Of a stretch of 64,000 nt of DNA, positions 35,043 through 49,600 are shown in pieces. The notes beneath the pieces were generated by a model. That model was given only the letters and a program-made list of their open reading frames with translations, had not been told where the DNA came from and ran no database searches. This stretch comes from Paratinospora sagittata. Its lineage: Eukaryota > Streptophyta > Magnoliopsida > Ranunculales > Menispermaceae. The first letter of the stretch is position 1. Each line of letters starts with the position of its first letter. The DNA is taken from positions 24,248,519 to 24,312,518 of the forward strand of contig CM069608.1 of NCBI GenBank assembly GCA_035771175.1, in the 5' to 3' direction. The position numbers and the translations under genes are program-made.

Positions 35043-36837
35043 TACTTCCAAAACCAAAAAATAAAAGCTAGGGTTTTATGCTCGCTTCACTTTCTTTATA
35101 TATCCTCCATCCAAACTCTTGGATTCTTTTATTTTAATCCAATGGTTCTCATTAAATGTCCAAGTGAGTATGTGATTTTTAAGATGCAAGTTTCAAGTCT
35201 AAGCCCAATTTAACTTTCATTTGGTCTTTATTTACCAATTTTACCATTAATCCCTCAAATTTTATACAAAATCAAAAAATAACCCAAATTAACTCAAGTT
35301 ATCCAAAAGTCTGAAATTAAAATATAAAATTAAGCACAATTAATCTAAAAATATGCAAACGTTGGCTAGCTCTAACGGTGTACATCCGGATCCCTTCACT
35401 GAAAATCGAGAGTTTGATTCCCTCCCCTTGCAAATAAGTGAGAGTTTTTTCTCACTTAATAAAAAGTGGGAACGGGACCATGGTAGTTGGTACTGAGGAG
35501 TTCTGACTTTTTCTGGTTCCAGTACCAACATCCTCTGACCTTTTATCAGCACTAAAAATAAAAAATAAAAAAAAATCTAAAAATCTAAAATAAACAATGT
35601 GTAAATTACCAACACATCACAAGTCTCAAAAGACTTTTGATGACTTGAAGCAAATTGTGATGGAAGATCTTGTTTTGCTCTCCTTAACCTCAACAAATCC
35701 TTAAGAATTGAGTTCAAGTCACCAAACCAATAGATTTTCAAACATAGAATTGGGCTCGCGCTATGTGGTTAGCACCGTGGGAGTTGGCAGATTTTCAAAC
35801 ACAATCATGGGTTCACGTTGCTTGGGTTATAAATTGCCAAACTCGGCTCCAGTGGGTTCGTGTACTATGTTGCCATTATCCCATCCCACCAAGAGAAAAT
35901 TTGAAAAACGACTTTTTACCATTTTCCTAAAATAATTTGTTTCCTTAACAAAAAAGCAAAAAATTATTTTCGAAATCTTTTGAACCAATCAAGTTTTTGG
36001 TATTTTTGGATACAAAACATTGTATCCGGATCACAAACCAAACAGGGCTAAGACTCCGAGACAACTAAGTACCGACAATATCGATACTAAAAGGCAAGTT
36101 CCCTTAACCCTTTTTTAGGTGGTATGTGCTTCATCATTGTGATTAATACCCAGAAACAATTGGATGCCAGTGAAAGAAATTGCCGAGTTTGGGCTGCCCC
36201 ACAATAACGTTATAAATATATAGGCAGCTCTGTCTTAGAAGTAATTGTTAGTAGATGAGTTTCTTTCTATTGTTAGTAGATAATTGTTTCTATAGAGAAA
36301 CAATTATCTACGTTGCATATATCTTTTGTGACCTGAGGCAGCTTAATTAAAAATGTTGAAGTCATTTTTAACATCACCCAATTAATATGACTGATGATGT
36401 CATTGCAGTTTTTATTATAATTCTGATTTTTGTTTTAGAACCCATGGCAATTTTCTGTCTCAGCAGGATACAGAAAATATGAAAAATAAACTAATTAAGC
36501 TGCAGTTTTATTTATGCATGTCACTACCCACATGCAGAAGATAATTTACATATAGTCAAGTTCCAAAGGCCAAATACAGTAGTGCTAAGTATAAATGCTC
36601 AGAAATAACAAAATAATGCAGTAATATAATGTTATTTCCAGCGTTTTTGATAAATTGTAACAATATTAATTAGACAATGCAAAATAAAAGATAGGAAACT
36701 AAGGAAAGTTATTCCTTGGGAGACCCATTACTCATGATCACGAAGATTGTGCTGTTAAATTTGTTTACAGATTAAATAATGAAAAAGATCAACTACTTCT
36801 GGCTGTAAAATTTCTATGGTGTAGTACTGTAGCCTCT
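35043..36837. other. 3' flank of the PAM71 gene, mostly non-coding
   Basis: Apart from the SINE-like piece near 35361-35590 no feature is recognised. Near 35960-36050 'ggatcacaaaccaaacaggg' resembles the end of a MITE without a clear partner. A short palindrome around 36270-36310 (two 'gttagtagat' copies, then 'agaaacaattatctac') is seen. Confidence 0.4.
35361..35590 (+). mobile_element. tRNA-derived SINE-like element
   Basis: An A-box-like TAGCTCTAACGG (35367-35378) and a B-box-like GAGTTTGATTCC (35409-35420) lie about 30 bp apart as in a Pol III promoter. The sequence ends in an A-rich tail near 35551-35590. No tRNA cloverleaf is evident. The family is not identified. Confidence 0.5.
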
Positions 36838-36909
36838 CTAATTAACGATCTCAATCAGTGTTACAGCAGCAAAGACAAGAAAAAGAGAGCCTCCTACATA
36901 TGCAATAAC
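36838..36909 (-). CDS. PAM71: PAM71-like last coding exon
   Basis: Encodes [18 protein letters not shown] then IEIVN and a TAG stop at 36838-36840. Final membrane segment. Acceptor TATTAG/GTT. Confidence 0.95.
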   Translation of the reverse strand, partial: VIAYVGGSLFLVFAAVTLIEIVN

Positions 36910-39900
36910 CTAATACAAGGAGAGAAAAAAAAATAGTTAATTAACAACTAGCAGATTCTAAAAAGATTTAGCATTTCAAAAAATCTTATATAAAAGGTTA
37001 ACCAAACATATAATAAAAAGTCAAAAACATCTTGGGGCTAATTTGAACCACTAGCAAGGTCTCCAAATACTAACTTTATGCTTAAAGGTAAAGAAGACCT
37101 TCAAAGCAAATATGCACCACTTGTGGATGTAAATTAAGCCTGCTGTCACCCTTTTTATGATCTTCTAGTCAAAACAACAGGATGATCCTAATATGCCACC
37201 TACTGTGGCTGAATCAAAGATGAAGATATTCGCAGTAGTGGCCAAAATCTTCGCCAAGTACTCGTGATCCTTAATTATTTTAAAGTTTCAACTCGATCAC
37301 ATATAATAATATAATAAAAGATTTAGGTTGTGTTTGGTAGATGATTCAAAAAGCTTGGATTCAATTAGAAAGCAGAAAATTCAGAAAACAATGTTTCATC
37401 GTTTCGTAAAAACAACCTATTTAATTTTCTTTACAAAAAAGTGAAAAACTGTTTCTCATCATTTCACTCAAAGAAAACGGATTTTCTATGTTTTTGAATT
37501 TTTTGATATATCAGAAAACTGTATCCGAATTCTAAACCGAACGCACCCTTTAGCCTTTTATAGAGAAAAGTAGAGGGAATGAATTTATGTAATAATGAGT
37601 AATGCTAGTGCTACATTGATTGTGGTGAAAACTGCATCATCCTAACACCTTTGGATTTTCATTGAATTTCATGTCAATGCGTAATTCAATGTAAAGGTGA
37701 TGGGGTGGGGGGTTGTTGCAGTTTACATTGCAATACAATACCCAAATCACTTTAGCAAATTATTCTGTCCCATTTAGTTTGGAAAAGATCACTGAGTTGA
37801 GTTTATTTGTTAGTTTAGAACTCTCACCTTCTCTGACAAGAATGTCCCTAGTAAAGAACCACCCAAAACTGCAAGCTGCACAGAATAATAATCAGTTGTG
37901 ATATGTCAATATTTATAAATGCAGCCCCTGGTTTCCAGAAAAGGCTAAAAAGTGCCGAACTGAATAATCAGTCGTGATCAGGTAACGATATTACCATAGT
38001 TGCAACCGCATGACCTGCCAGAGCACCTCCTATAACTCCAAGTGGTGAAGAAGCTGCAGCAAGAGCTGCACAGGAAGAGATAAATAACAGAAGAATGGGA
38101 TGTCAGTGATCATTCGATTTCACATAGGAGATCATATCTTGGCTCAAGATTAATCCATCAGTACAAAGATCAGAATGGAAATGATTTAATTATTAACTTA
38201 TGTGTATATCAATCATTCTATTGGTCTAGATGCTAGGCTACCCCTTACATGGTGAAGCTATTAAATGATGAGTCTAATCTCCCAACACATCTTAACAGTA
38301 CATATATGCAACTATGCAAGAAAAAATGGCTAAATTCACAAGGACAGGAATTCCTCCCTCATTGATTATTACTTAAATCTATAAATTTAAATGTATCAAC
38401 ATTTTAATTACCTATTGTGGAAAAGAAAGACTTGTCACCCCATTCTGCAACAAAAACCAGTAAGAAAGTGCTTATCACAGTGCTAGCAGCAGCTAGTATA
38501 CCAGCACCATTTCCTGAAAACTCTGACACTGCTAGCTCTGCCTGATACAGAATTCAAGTTACAACTTCAGAGTAAAATACTTCGTACCTACAAATTCAAT
38601 AGGAATATTATACAAATTCATTTCATAGAAGGAATCACCACAATTCTACCTCACTTTTTTTTCTGACAAATTGTTCAGAATTAATGGACTTTTGCGAAAA
38701 AGCTAGCTAAATGGGAGAACATAAGGAAGTGGCAAAAGCCCGACAGTTTTTTTTTTCCCTACTTTTCTTATCATGTTAGCAAAAGACACTAAAACTAGAA
38801 CACATCAAAATCTTGGAGAAAAGGCATAGTAACACAAATATCTAATTTATTGCATTCATCTAACTTGAATACAGTGTAAAAAGGACTATAGAGGCTATTC
38901 TTACCATAATAAAGGTTACTCGTACATTCAACTTTTCATGCATTTCAATTTAAAGACCAACCTCAAAAAAGCCAGTAAAATGTTACATAACAAATGAGAA
39001 ATATTTATCTAGTACCAGATATAACAGTAAGCTTCACATTTAGTGGTGTGGAAAAAAAGCTTCCCTTCCGGTTATTTAAGTTATTTAACAAATCAAATGC
39101 TTACGATTGAAATTGGAGTAGAGTTTAAACTTAATAGCTAATCTATAAGCTTGAATTCACCTCCTTTTGCTCTTCTTCTGTTTTAAGACCATCACCAGAA
39201 GCAGCTTCAGTCAATGTGGAAAGCCCAAAATAAACCTGCAATTGATTGATATTAGAATCTCTCAGTCATAGACAGTGTATGTCATCTGAATTTTGTGATT
39301 GTATTGCTATATACTGCACATCCATAATAGTGTCAATGGGTCACTTTCAACCTTTTCTAACAAGAGTAATGCTAAAATAAAAGAAATAAATAAATAAATA
39401 AATAAATTTTTAAAAAAATCTCAAATTCAAACTAGGGATGATGTGGCATGATCACCATCGTTAAGGCTTTTTATTATTTAAATTTCTGATCATCCGACCA
39501 TGCCATTTCACCCCTAATTTGATTCTAGTATTTTTTCAAGTTTTTCAAGCATTACACTTCTAACAAACATTGGGCACTAGTACAGTAGACTTTACCAAGA
39601 GGCAAACTGCTGCAATATCATCAAGAGGCAAATCAGTCTCTCCAAATCTGCAGACAAATAAACAGTTTCAGATTTGTGCTTGATGAAGAACACATTCAAA
39701 TGAGGATCAAAACATGACAATTATAAACCCTAGAGGCAGCCCACCAATGACACTAGTCCAAATGATACACACTCACAAGAAAGGTAGACGGCATGACCGC
39801 ATAAGATATGGTGAATTCAATAGAAAATAATCACTGAATATTCATGAGTTTATCATACAATAATCCAATCAACCATATACATGTTTTTAAGTTTCTGAAA

Positions 39901-42900
39901 AGCTCAAAACAATTACCTGAAGGGGAGAAGATTGTCAACATAATGGAAAGTCCGCCCGAGAACTACAGAAATGATAGTCATTGCCCTGCACATTATTGGA
40001 ATACACATATTTATGATGTCATGGTCACCAATTCTCCATCTTCAACTCAAGAAAAGCAACTGAAATAGCATATCCACAAATTGCAAATTTGTAACTTGGT
40101 TAGTAATAACATTCATGATGTAAAGTGTGGACTTTCAGCAAACAATTATAGCAATAAAGCTACTCTAATGAGACTGCTAAACATGGTAATTGTGAAAGGA
40201 ACAAAGAAATTGAAATAATGAGGTACGATTAAATGATAAGCATACTATCATATTGTATGATAGTGTAGTCATGGTGTTGCATTTACAAAGACCAAGAGAT
40301 CACTTGTGTGCTTTGGGCCTCTATGGCCTAGGAAACTAATAGTCAAGGTGTCCATTACATTATGTTATATTAGCTATTATGGAACATTCACATTGTATCA
40401 GAGTGTTAATCAAGATGAGACATTCAATTTATGGCATAATAGGCATCATTTATGAATTATGAGGAAGTATTGTCCGTTGCTTCTATGTGTTTCATGGTTT
40501 TCTTGACATATGATTGTGTGATTCTTGGGATTATGCACTGCAGTTGAGCACCAGTGCTTGTGCGAGGGATATGCTATTTCTATTGACGCTTCTTATGTGG
40601 CTTTTTGTTTGATTCAACATTGTACAAGGGTTCTCATTTTCCTAGGATTTCTCCCTCAAACTTATTTCTTTTAACCACTAACAATCTTGGCTACATTTCA
40701 TTTTGGCATATTTGGGGTTGACTTATTTATCTTGATGGTGCTTATTGGAAATAATTGATGAAATGTTCCCTTCAATTAGTTGTGTTAGATTGTAAGGGCA
40801 GAATTATTCGTATCTATCAAAAGGTGTAATGCTACAGGGCTGCAACTACAATACCATGTAATGTAGAGTACTTTTTTATGTACCTGCCAAAAGGTGTACA
40901 ATATCAAAAAAAATCCTTACATTATCTAAATACAAGCATTATTAATGTGTTTATATTTTACACATATTTATTTTAATTTTTTATCATTATTGAGCTTAAT
41001 ATTGCAATTTAATTGCAAAATTATATATTAATTACAAACTTTTGCTAATTCTTGTCAATTTGTATTTTTTTGTAGGGAATTAAAGAAATATAAAGTAAAA
41101 ATTGAAAAAATACACACATGGGTGACACACTTGGCTCATTTGGCATACAATGCATGAGGTTGCACACAAACAAAATGGAAGTTGCATATTATTGATGTAC
41201 CATCATACAACAAAAATAACCCACCCTTAAGGTTTCTCCAAGTATCTCACATTAAAAGAAAGAGAAAGAAATTGGAAGAGTGAGTGGGAGTTTTTGATCT
41301 TTTTAGCTTAATTTTCATTTTGGTTTTCATTTTGGGAGAACTTGGAAATAGTCATGGCTTGGGCTTGAATTGAAGATCAAAGGTGGCTGTGAGCATTTAA
41401 TGGGCGGTGATTCGAGATTGGAATCGGAGGATTACATATACTAAATTGGAGAGAAAAAAAAAGATTGGTGGGTTGAATTAGCGTTGTTGAAGGAGTCGAA
41501 TTGGAGAACACAAAATAGGTAGCTGATTTTTGGAACTCTTGGTGGTGGCTTGAGCTGAAAATGGATTATAAATGATAAGTTGCTGCTGTCCTTTTTTGGT
41601 GAGCTAAAATGTGAATTAAAGAGAAAAAGGAGGGGGCATTGGAAGAGATTGAGGGCCACTTGTTGGGTTGAATTGGAGAAAGCATGAGGTGGTCATTAGT
41701 AAGCTAATTGAAGGGGCTGAAATAAGGCATTAAAGAAAGAGTTTTAGTGGTGGTGATTGAGCTAAAACGTGAAAAGGAGAAGCAGCAGCAGGTTATAAGT
41801 GGTTTTGAGCTAATTTTACAGCTAATAAACTCATGGCAAGGACGGTGTTTGCTACTAGCTTTTGGACGGTGCTTAAGGAGAACAAACAATAGGGCTGAAA
41901 TTGGAAAATCAAAGAAGAGAAGAGAAGAGTGGGTTTGGGGCTGAGCAACACACAGCTGGAAAGCTGCAAACATTGAGCATCTCTTACTCTTTATTCTTGA
42001 TTCTATTTGTGTATTTTGAATAATGATGAATGCCTTAAATTCATTTGTGTCTTTTGTTTCCACCTCAAGCATGAACTACTTTGTCTAATTGGGGCATGAT
42101 GTAGTTTGTTTAATGTTAGCATGGATTCTTAATTGACTTGACTAATGGAATGCTTTAGTCTCTTTAATTGATGTTTGCATTTCAGAATTTAATGCATGTG
42201 AATGTTTTATCACCATTCCTTTGATTTCAAATTAATGTGTTAAGTACCGAGAGGTGATGCATGTTATATGTTCGATGAAATGCAAACCACAAATTGACAA
42301 TGGGATAGAGATATACCTATAGAATTTGTGTGGTCTTGATTGAATAGCCAAAGAATTTAATGGCTTGCCAAATGTTTTAATTGTCATCGAGAGATAGAGA
42401 ATTTTCATTTAGTAAGACTTTTAATATTGCTCGAGAGAGAATATTAAATGAATTAAGGCCGTTCGACCTTCGATTAGGATAAATACACCCATTAATCTTG
42501 AAATTAGGAATTCATGCAAATTAGCACTTGAAATCATTTTCCTAGTGTCTCAAGCTCCTATACTTTCAATCCAAATTCCCCGTTCTTCTTTTCTAATCTT
42601 TTTCCCGCATTTACCACATTTGATTTTAATTTTAGTCTCTTAGATTTGATTTTTTCTTAATTAATCAGCCGTAATTTTTTTTATTTTTCAAATATAATTA
42701 GATTTAACCAACTTCAATAATTAGCCACTAATCCTTGTAGGATGATACTTTTCCACTTTATTACTTGAGTGAACCGTTCACTTGGGGAATTTTTAATTCT
42801 GAAATTAAATTCGCAACAATTATATATTTAGAAACATAACCACAAGCAAGAGCATACAAATCAAACATGTCCAATTTGGAACATAAATTTGAAAAAGAAC

Positions 42901-43598
42901 ACAAGCTAAAGATTTGGTTAGAATATCGCCTACTGATCCTCAAACCAAACATATGGTGTAATAATTTACATTAACATAGGCAAGTATTGACTATGAAGGG
43001 TGGGCTTTGCCTCAAAAGTTGAGGTTGCTCCATTGTGGTCATGGGTTCAAATCCGAAAACCTCTCTAATATGGAAGTAAGGTTACATACATCGTCCTTTC
43101 CCCAAACCTCGTAAAAGTTAGAGCCTCGTGCACTAGGTCCCCTTTTATAGGCAAGTCATGACCATCAAGCAATGCGTAGGTACTCACAAGTTTTAAGATT
43201 TTTAATGATAGTTACAAAGGAAACTGAGGACATATTAGCTCGATATTTATGATGTTTCTTTTTTTTTTTTCCTTTATTGCCTTTTAATTAATTAATGAAC
43301 AGAATTTGAAGTTAGTGCCATTCTTTCAAAGTTTAAAGAAAGAAAATTTTTTTTTTCCTCCAAGTTCAAAAATTACTTCTATGTTGTGAACACTGTTATT
43401 CTGTTATGATTTAAGGCTTAAAGCCTACCATAATTATAGGTTATTCAAATTCACACCCTGTATGTAAAGGCTGGATCAACTAACCAAAATTATCACTCTT
43501 TTTTCACAAAAATGTTCAACCTTCGTTCTCAAACATGTTTCAAGTTTAATAGGTGCTCTAAGAATCTTACTTTTATACATAATACATCTATGTATCTA

Positions 43599-43633
<35 letters not shown>

Positions 43634-46600
43634 ACAAACATCATTTTGACACCTTGACTTCATTGCGACACTCTTCTATGTCAATAGTAAAAATTTCAGC
43701 ATATTTGTTGGACTTTTTAACTCGTAAGGGTAACTAATGCTATTATTTTAATGAGAAAAGTAGTACTAAATAGAGCTTTCCAGATTTCTACCATTTCTCA
43801 TATCGCAGACTATCATTTGGTAGACCTCACTTTTTAAGCTAAGGTACAAGGCCCAAGAGGGAGGGTGAATTGGGTAACTTCAAAACTAAGGTTTGTATGT
43901 TGTTATTAGAATGTAAAGGAATCAAAAACAATGTACAGGAACATGGTATTTATGTGGTTCAAGAACCTTGCCTATGCCCATGGACACAATCCCCACTTTA
44001 TCTATTATTACAGTCATTTACCAACAAGGAAAAAGTCTAGCACATCCAAAGGCAAAGATACTACACCCTGTGTAATACTGAGTACCAAGGTTACCTGACC
44101 TGTTTCTAGACAAAGGAATCCCACAACCAAGTTTTTAAATAAACAGTAAATTCACATACACCTTCTCAAATACACTCAGTTACACCCTTAACTTGTGAAA
44201 TTCTTGAATGCAAAAGGTAAATGCTCTTGAATGCTCGTTTTATAAAGGCGAAGATTTGGAGTTTTCATAGTTTTCTTGAAGGTCACAAAAGAATGAAGTA
44301 GTTTCTTGATTTGAAAAAGTTCTCCCAATGCCTTTTACTGAAAAACTTTGTTGTTCTTAGATGGAGAAAATTAGACACAAAGATGTGACAGTTAGGCCTT
44401 GCATGAAATTATTGCAAAGTTGCAACTGGCGAAAAAGTTTACATTTTTGAATATTTTGATCTACTGTAACAAAGGTTCGTCAGCAATATTTCGAGTGAAA
44501 ACAAAGTGAAAATATGTTTGCATCATTTCATTAATTGAATACAAATTTAGTTAGCTGAATGGTATCTAACAAATACCCTGTTCTTTCAGTCACCATTTAG
44601 CCGACTGAATTATGAATTTAGTCAATTGAATGCCCTCTCTCCTTTATGAACTGTCTAATAACTCCTTCCAATTAGATTTTTTAAAATACAAACATTTTAA
44701 CACTTCTCAAATGTTTTTGATATAATTTAAAGAGATGAAAACAACATTTTGATGAAGAAGAAACATAACTTTTTGTTTAGAGCATTTTCTTCAAGTTCAT
44801 TCTTGACTTACTTAACAAACTAGACTTAAGGAATAAGGACTAAAATGCTCATCAGGTTCTTTGATTTTCCTTCGTCTAGGATTTTGATCGTAGTTCATTC
44901 TTCAAGTTAGACATTTTATTGCTTGGAGAAGAACTCACTTCAAGTATGTTTTTTCTTTGGTCAATTTACCTGTCATGCATCTTGCATTGAGAGAAGAGTC
45001 AATCCATAGTAATAATATTTGTTATCATCAGAACACGTGATAGGGAAGAGTAACCTCCAATAGCTTTAAACTCACAGAAAAAAGTAATAGATGAATTGAA
45101 GCTTTGCTCACTTAAGGCGATCTCTTGAGCTGGTACTCTAGTCTAGACTAGCCTAGGTAAAATTTTTGACTTCTTAGGTTGTGTTTGGTTTACAATCCAA
45201 AAACCATTTTCAGTTTTCAAATAGTATAAGAAAAAGCAAACAATAAAAAATATGTTTGGTGGAGTAGTTTTTGAAAAAACACTTTTCTAATCTTCTCTTA
45301 CAAAAATGTGAAAACTTGGAAAATGACATTTTTTCATTTCCCAAGTTTTCTAATTGTACTTTTTGGGTACCCTGAAAATAGAAAAACTGCTTTTGGATAC
45401 CCAACCAAACACTGCCTTAACTTTTCATTTGTTTCATTTTCTTTCACCACCACCTCACACGTATGGATTAGCAAACGGATTTTAGTATTGGCTCCTAGAA
45501 TAAGAAAAAGAAGCAAATGCATGCCCTATGCCAATGACTTGAAGAAAACCATGGTACTCAACAAACAATAGAAGAACTTACGCTAGCGCACCAAAGGTCC
45601 CTACAAAAACAATGGCCCCGGAGTTCCTAGCTGCTAAAAGTGCCTGCTCATGAAAAAATTCGAATTAGAAAGAAGCCAATACATTTTCCATGGTTTTTAA
45701 ACACAATGAGATGACCACATATGGATCATGCGTAGTAATACATAAAAGGAATTTATTACACTTTATTTTTAGAAACCTATGACAGAAAATTAAAAGCAAA
45801 TCTCACACATGACAGAACCCTGTCTTAGATTCGAATTTTGAAAGAAAGGAAAATTTATTGTATTTTAGATAGTGCCAAGACATGAATACTTTAAAATCAT
45901 TTGCTCTGAAATATACTAAATATTATTTTTGTTAAAATAAATCCAAAAACGATTTTTATTCAAGTTATCTGAATGATTGAATCATAACAGAAAAAACAGA
46001 GTTGTTTATCAAGAAAAAAAAAATTGTGTATTTAAATTGTTATAAACAAGTCAATTAGGTAGGAATCCTGATAGAATAGAGAACTCATCAACATAGATAA
46101 ATATTTTTTTGATAATTAAACATGGAAGCACTATCATATTATATTACACAACCATTTATGAGATAAGTAAAATGCATTGAAAAACATATGCTGGTCTTGA
46201 AAATGAACACAATAAGCAATTGAAATGTTAGAATGAATCTACAAAAGACAGGACCAACAAACTTGGAGTGTTTCCTAGCCTATGGGTAGGTGGTCTCATT
46301 TCTCATTGTCCTTGAAATGGTTGGCGGTACGGGATGCTTTTCATTTTAGCATTGACGGGAAATGCTTCATACTTTAGGATGCCATTTTAATTTCTTAGGG
46401 TCATAGATCATAGAACCTTAAAGTTACGGGATCTCAACAAGGTATATTTAGTTCACCTCATGAATATGGTTTATAATGCTATTTGTAATGGCATTGATGG
46501 CGCAGCGCCGTGAGAAGAAGAACAAGAGAGAATGAGAGAGATCAAATTTCATTCGATATCAATAATCAATGGTTTTTCCAAGTACATCCTAAATTATTTA

Positions 46601-49600
46601 TATAACCAAATATGACTTCTAAACTAACACCAACTAGAAAACTTAAACAATTCAAACAATATTTTTAAGTTCAAACTAAATACAACTATAAAATAAATAA
46701 GGAAACCAAATAAAAAATAAAGTCCTAATCACTCAAACTCAAACTCATGTATGTACTGCATCAAGCATGCTATTTATATTGTACATGCCTATGTTTTCTT
46801 AGATGAGTATATGGATGATTGTGTGCTTTTTCACTCATTAGGCTTTGTTGTGCACCCTCATTTTTTTACCCTTATAGGAACATCCAAGGATAAGGGGAAG
46901 GGTATTTCCCTATGGGATCTCCTCGGCTATAAAGACGACTTAATTATCTATGTAAGACTAGATGTAATATCCCGTATTTCACAAAAAAAAAAAAAAAAAA
47001 AATTACTATTTGGGCAACGCCCGAACGTTCAGGCACATGACAGAACGTTCAGGCGCATGCCAGAACGCACAGGCGCATGCCAGAACGTTCAAGCCCATGC
47101 CAGAACGTACAGGCGCATGCCAGAACATTCAGGCGCATGCCCGAACGTTCAGACGCAAAAAATCTCTATATAAGAAACCTCCTCATTTCTCATTCCTCAC
47201 ACCAAATCACCTTCTCTTGTGAATATCTTCTCCTTACCACGCATTCTAAGTTTTTGAGACTCTCTGTCCGAGACTCTCGGTGCGGTACAACAAAGTTTTG
47301 TCCGGAGGAAAGCGCCAGATCTGAAAGCGGTGCAACGAAGTTCTGTCCGGAGGAAAGCGCCAGATTTGAAAGAAGTTTTATCTGAAGGTGGGGAACGAAA
47401 CATAGGTTTGCGTGTTTCATAACTTTTATTAAAGTTTACATTCAATTATTATTATGTTTACTATTCATTTACACTGCATTATGTCATATACTGTTTATAC
47501 TGCCGCACTTATGCCTGTATATTTTGAATTCATGTATTGCACTGTTATAATGTCGGATTTGTGGTCAATCTGACTCAACTAGACTCGGTATTGTCCTCAG
47601 TAACTTTAAATAGTGAACGGGAGGCAGCGGGCTGCTCTAGGCGATTGGTATTTAAGCAGACCTTGTGTCTCACCTCTCAACTGGGGACTGATCTAGTTGG
47701 TCTTATTGAAAGCTATCAGCTTATACAGTAATATTGAATGTCATAATCTTGCACGTCGTGATACCGACCCTAATAAGGATCACCAGACGTTGTCAAAGTC
47801 AGTCTAAATGTCAAGAAAGACTAGACCAGTTCATGCATTGGCATCATACATATCACCACCTAGGGACGTATATGGTTTATGACTCATAGAATAGTTAGGA
47901 GCATTGCTCACTATTCATTACATTTCTCTGGAGAGGGACGTACATGAGAACCCGGCTACACCCGGGGAAGGACATTAGTACGTGAATCTAGAGCATCGTT
48001 CCTGTACGTGAATTCAGGCGATGTACGTTCATCAAACCATTACGAGACGGTGTCATGCATACATTCATATTGATTGATTATGATGCTCACATGTGTATTT
48101 AAGATATTTGATATTGAAGTTTGCTTTATTAATTGTTATACTCATGCACTATTTACCCACTGAGCGCGTTAAGCTCACTCCATTACTATCCAATCTTTCA
48201 CAGGAAATTAGGGTGGACTGGGTGCAGGTTATGGGGCCCACATATTGTACCCTTTGTATGATTCATTGGGGATTTTGGGAGTATGTTCCCTTGACCGTTT
48301 CATGTATAAAAGTATTCTGAATTAAATGAAATCAGATTTGTACTGTGTGTACCGTATTTCCGCTGCGCACTCTGTTGTTACCATTGTAATTGTTCCAAAT
48401 GCGCGCCCCGTCCGAGAGTGTACCGCCGGTTTAGGCGCGTCCGGGCAGGGTGTGACATTTAATGGTATCAGAGCGTACGGTCCACGGCCTGCCCAAGTCC
48501 ACCAAATTAGGGGAAGAAAAAATTTTATTAGATATATATATCTCTAGAACTATATATACATATGTCAATTATATATAGTTGAGATTTGTATTAAATATAT
48601 ATCTAGAAAACTATATGATTTTTATATAGTTTGATTTTAATATACATATAGTCATGATTTATTAGAAACTATATGTGTAGTTATGATTGAATATATATAT
48701 CTATATACCTTAGTGTATATGAGGTATATAAAAAAAATAAAAATTCGAAAAAAATTTTCTTTTTCGAAAAATATTTATTCGAAAAAAAAATCGAATTTTT
48801 TTTTATTTTTCGAAAACAATTTATTCAAAAAAAAAAAAAAAAATTTGAAAAAAATTTTATTTGATATATCTAAAACTATATATATATGAATTATATATAT
48901 AGTTAAGATTTGGATTAAAAACAACTATATATGATTTTTATATAGTTTAATTTCAAATATATATATATATATATATAGTTGATTTATGGGAACTATAGTT
49001 ATCATTAAATATGTCTATACATTCATATGTGAATACGACATATATACATCAAATCACTAATGAAGAAAATTTCATGATGGCATAACCATCAAAAGAAAAC
49101 TCGAAAATAATGTCTAGCAAACAAGGCATAAAACTTAAAAATGTTAGGAATATCTTTTGTGTCTTTCACACAAATTTATTTTCCTTTCAGCAAAAGAATG
49201 GCCTCAAGGGAAGGACCAACTTCCACTAGCAGGGAACCAATTCCCACTAGACTTAAGGAATTGTCCAAAAGAGAGGTTATGACTATGAGGAGCATCGACA
49301 ATAGCGATCACCGCCTCCGCCCAATCCTTCACGACAAACTCGCAACATTGGATTGGTTAAATATAACCAAAGTCGAGGGACAAGTCTCTTACAACTTGGT
49401 CAGATCCTTCTACGAAGCCATGAATTACGTAGGACTTCCAGAAGAGGGAAACAACCCTGTATTGGAGACAACAGTTATGGGGATAAAAATTTCTATCAAC
49501 GTCGAACTTATTGCTCGACTTTTGGAGATTCCGATTGAGGAGAAGATTATTGATCCACATGAACCCCAGACAGTTGCAGAGATCGCAGAATCTAATGAAC

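Larger units (their letters stand above)
46963..48457 (+). repeat. 5' LTR of gypsy-B, 1495 bp
   Basis: From TGTAATATCCCGT to GGGTGTGACA, followed by the primer-binding site. It has a 20-bp tandem array before the TATA box and the 'aactttaaatagtgaacggg' block shared with other gypsy LTRs here. Confidence 0.95.

Noticed and set aside
43000..43060. Possible tRNA gene with a B box
   Set aside because: No cloverleaf or acceptor stem. The sequence downstream matches the body of an Au-like SINE.
46751..47385. ORFs of 140, 70 and 102 residues over the gypsy-B LTR
   Set aside because: They are made by the 20-bp tandem repeat and the LTR R region. They lie across the LTR start and TATA box and have no similarity.
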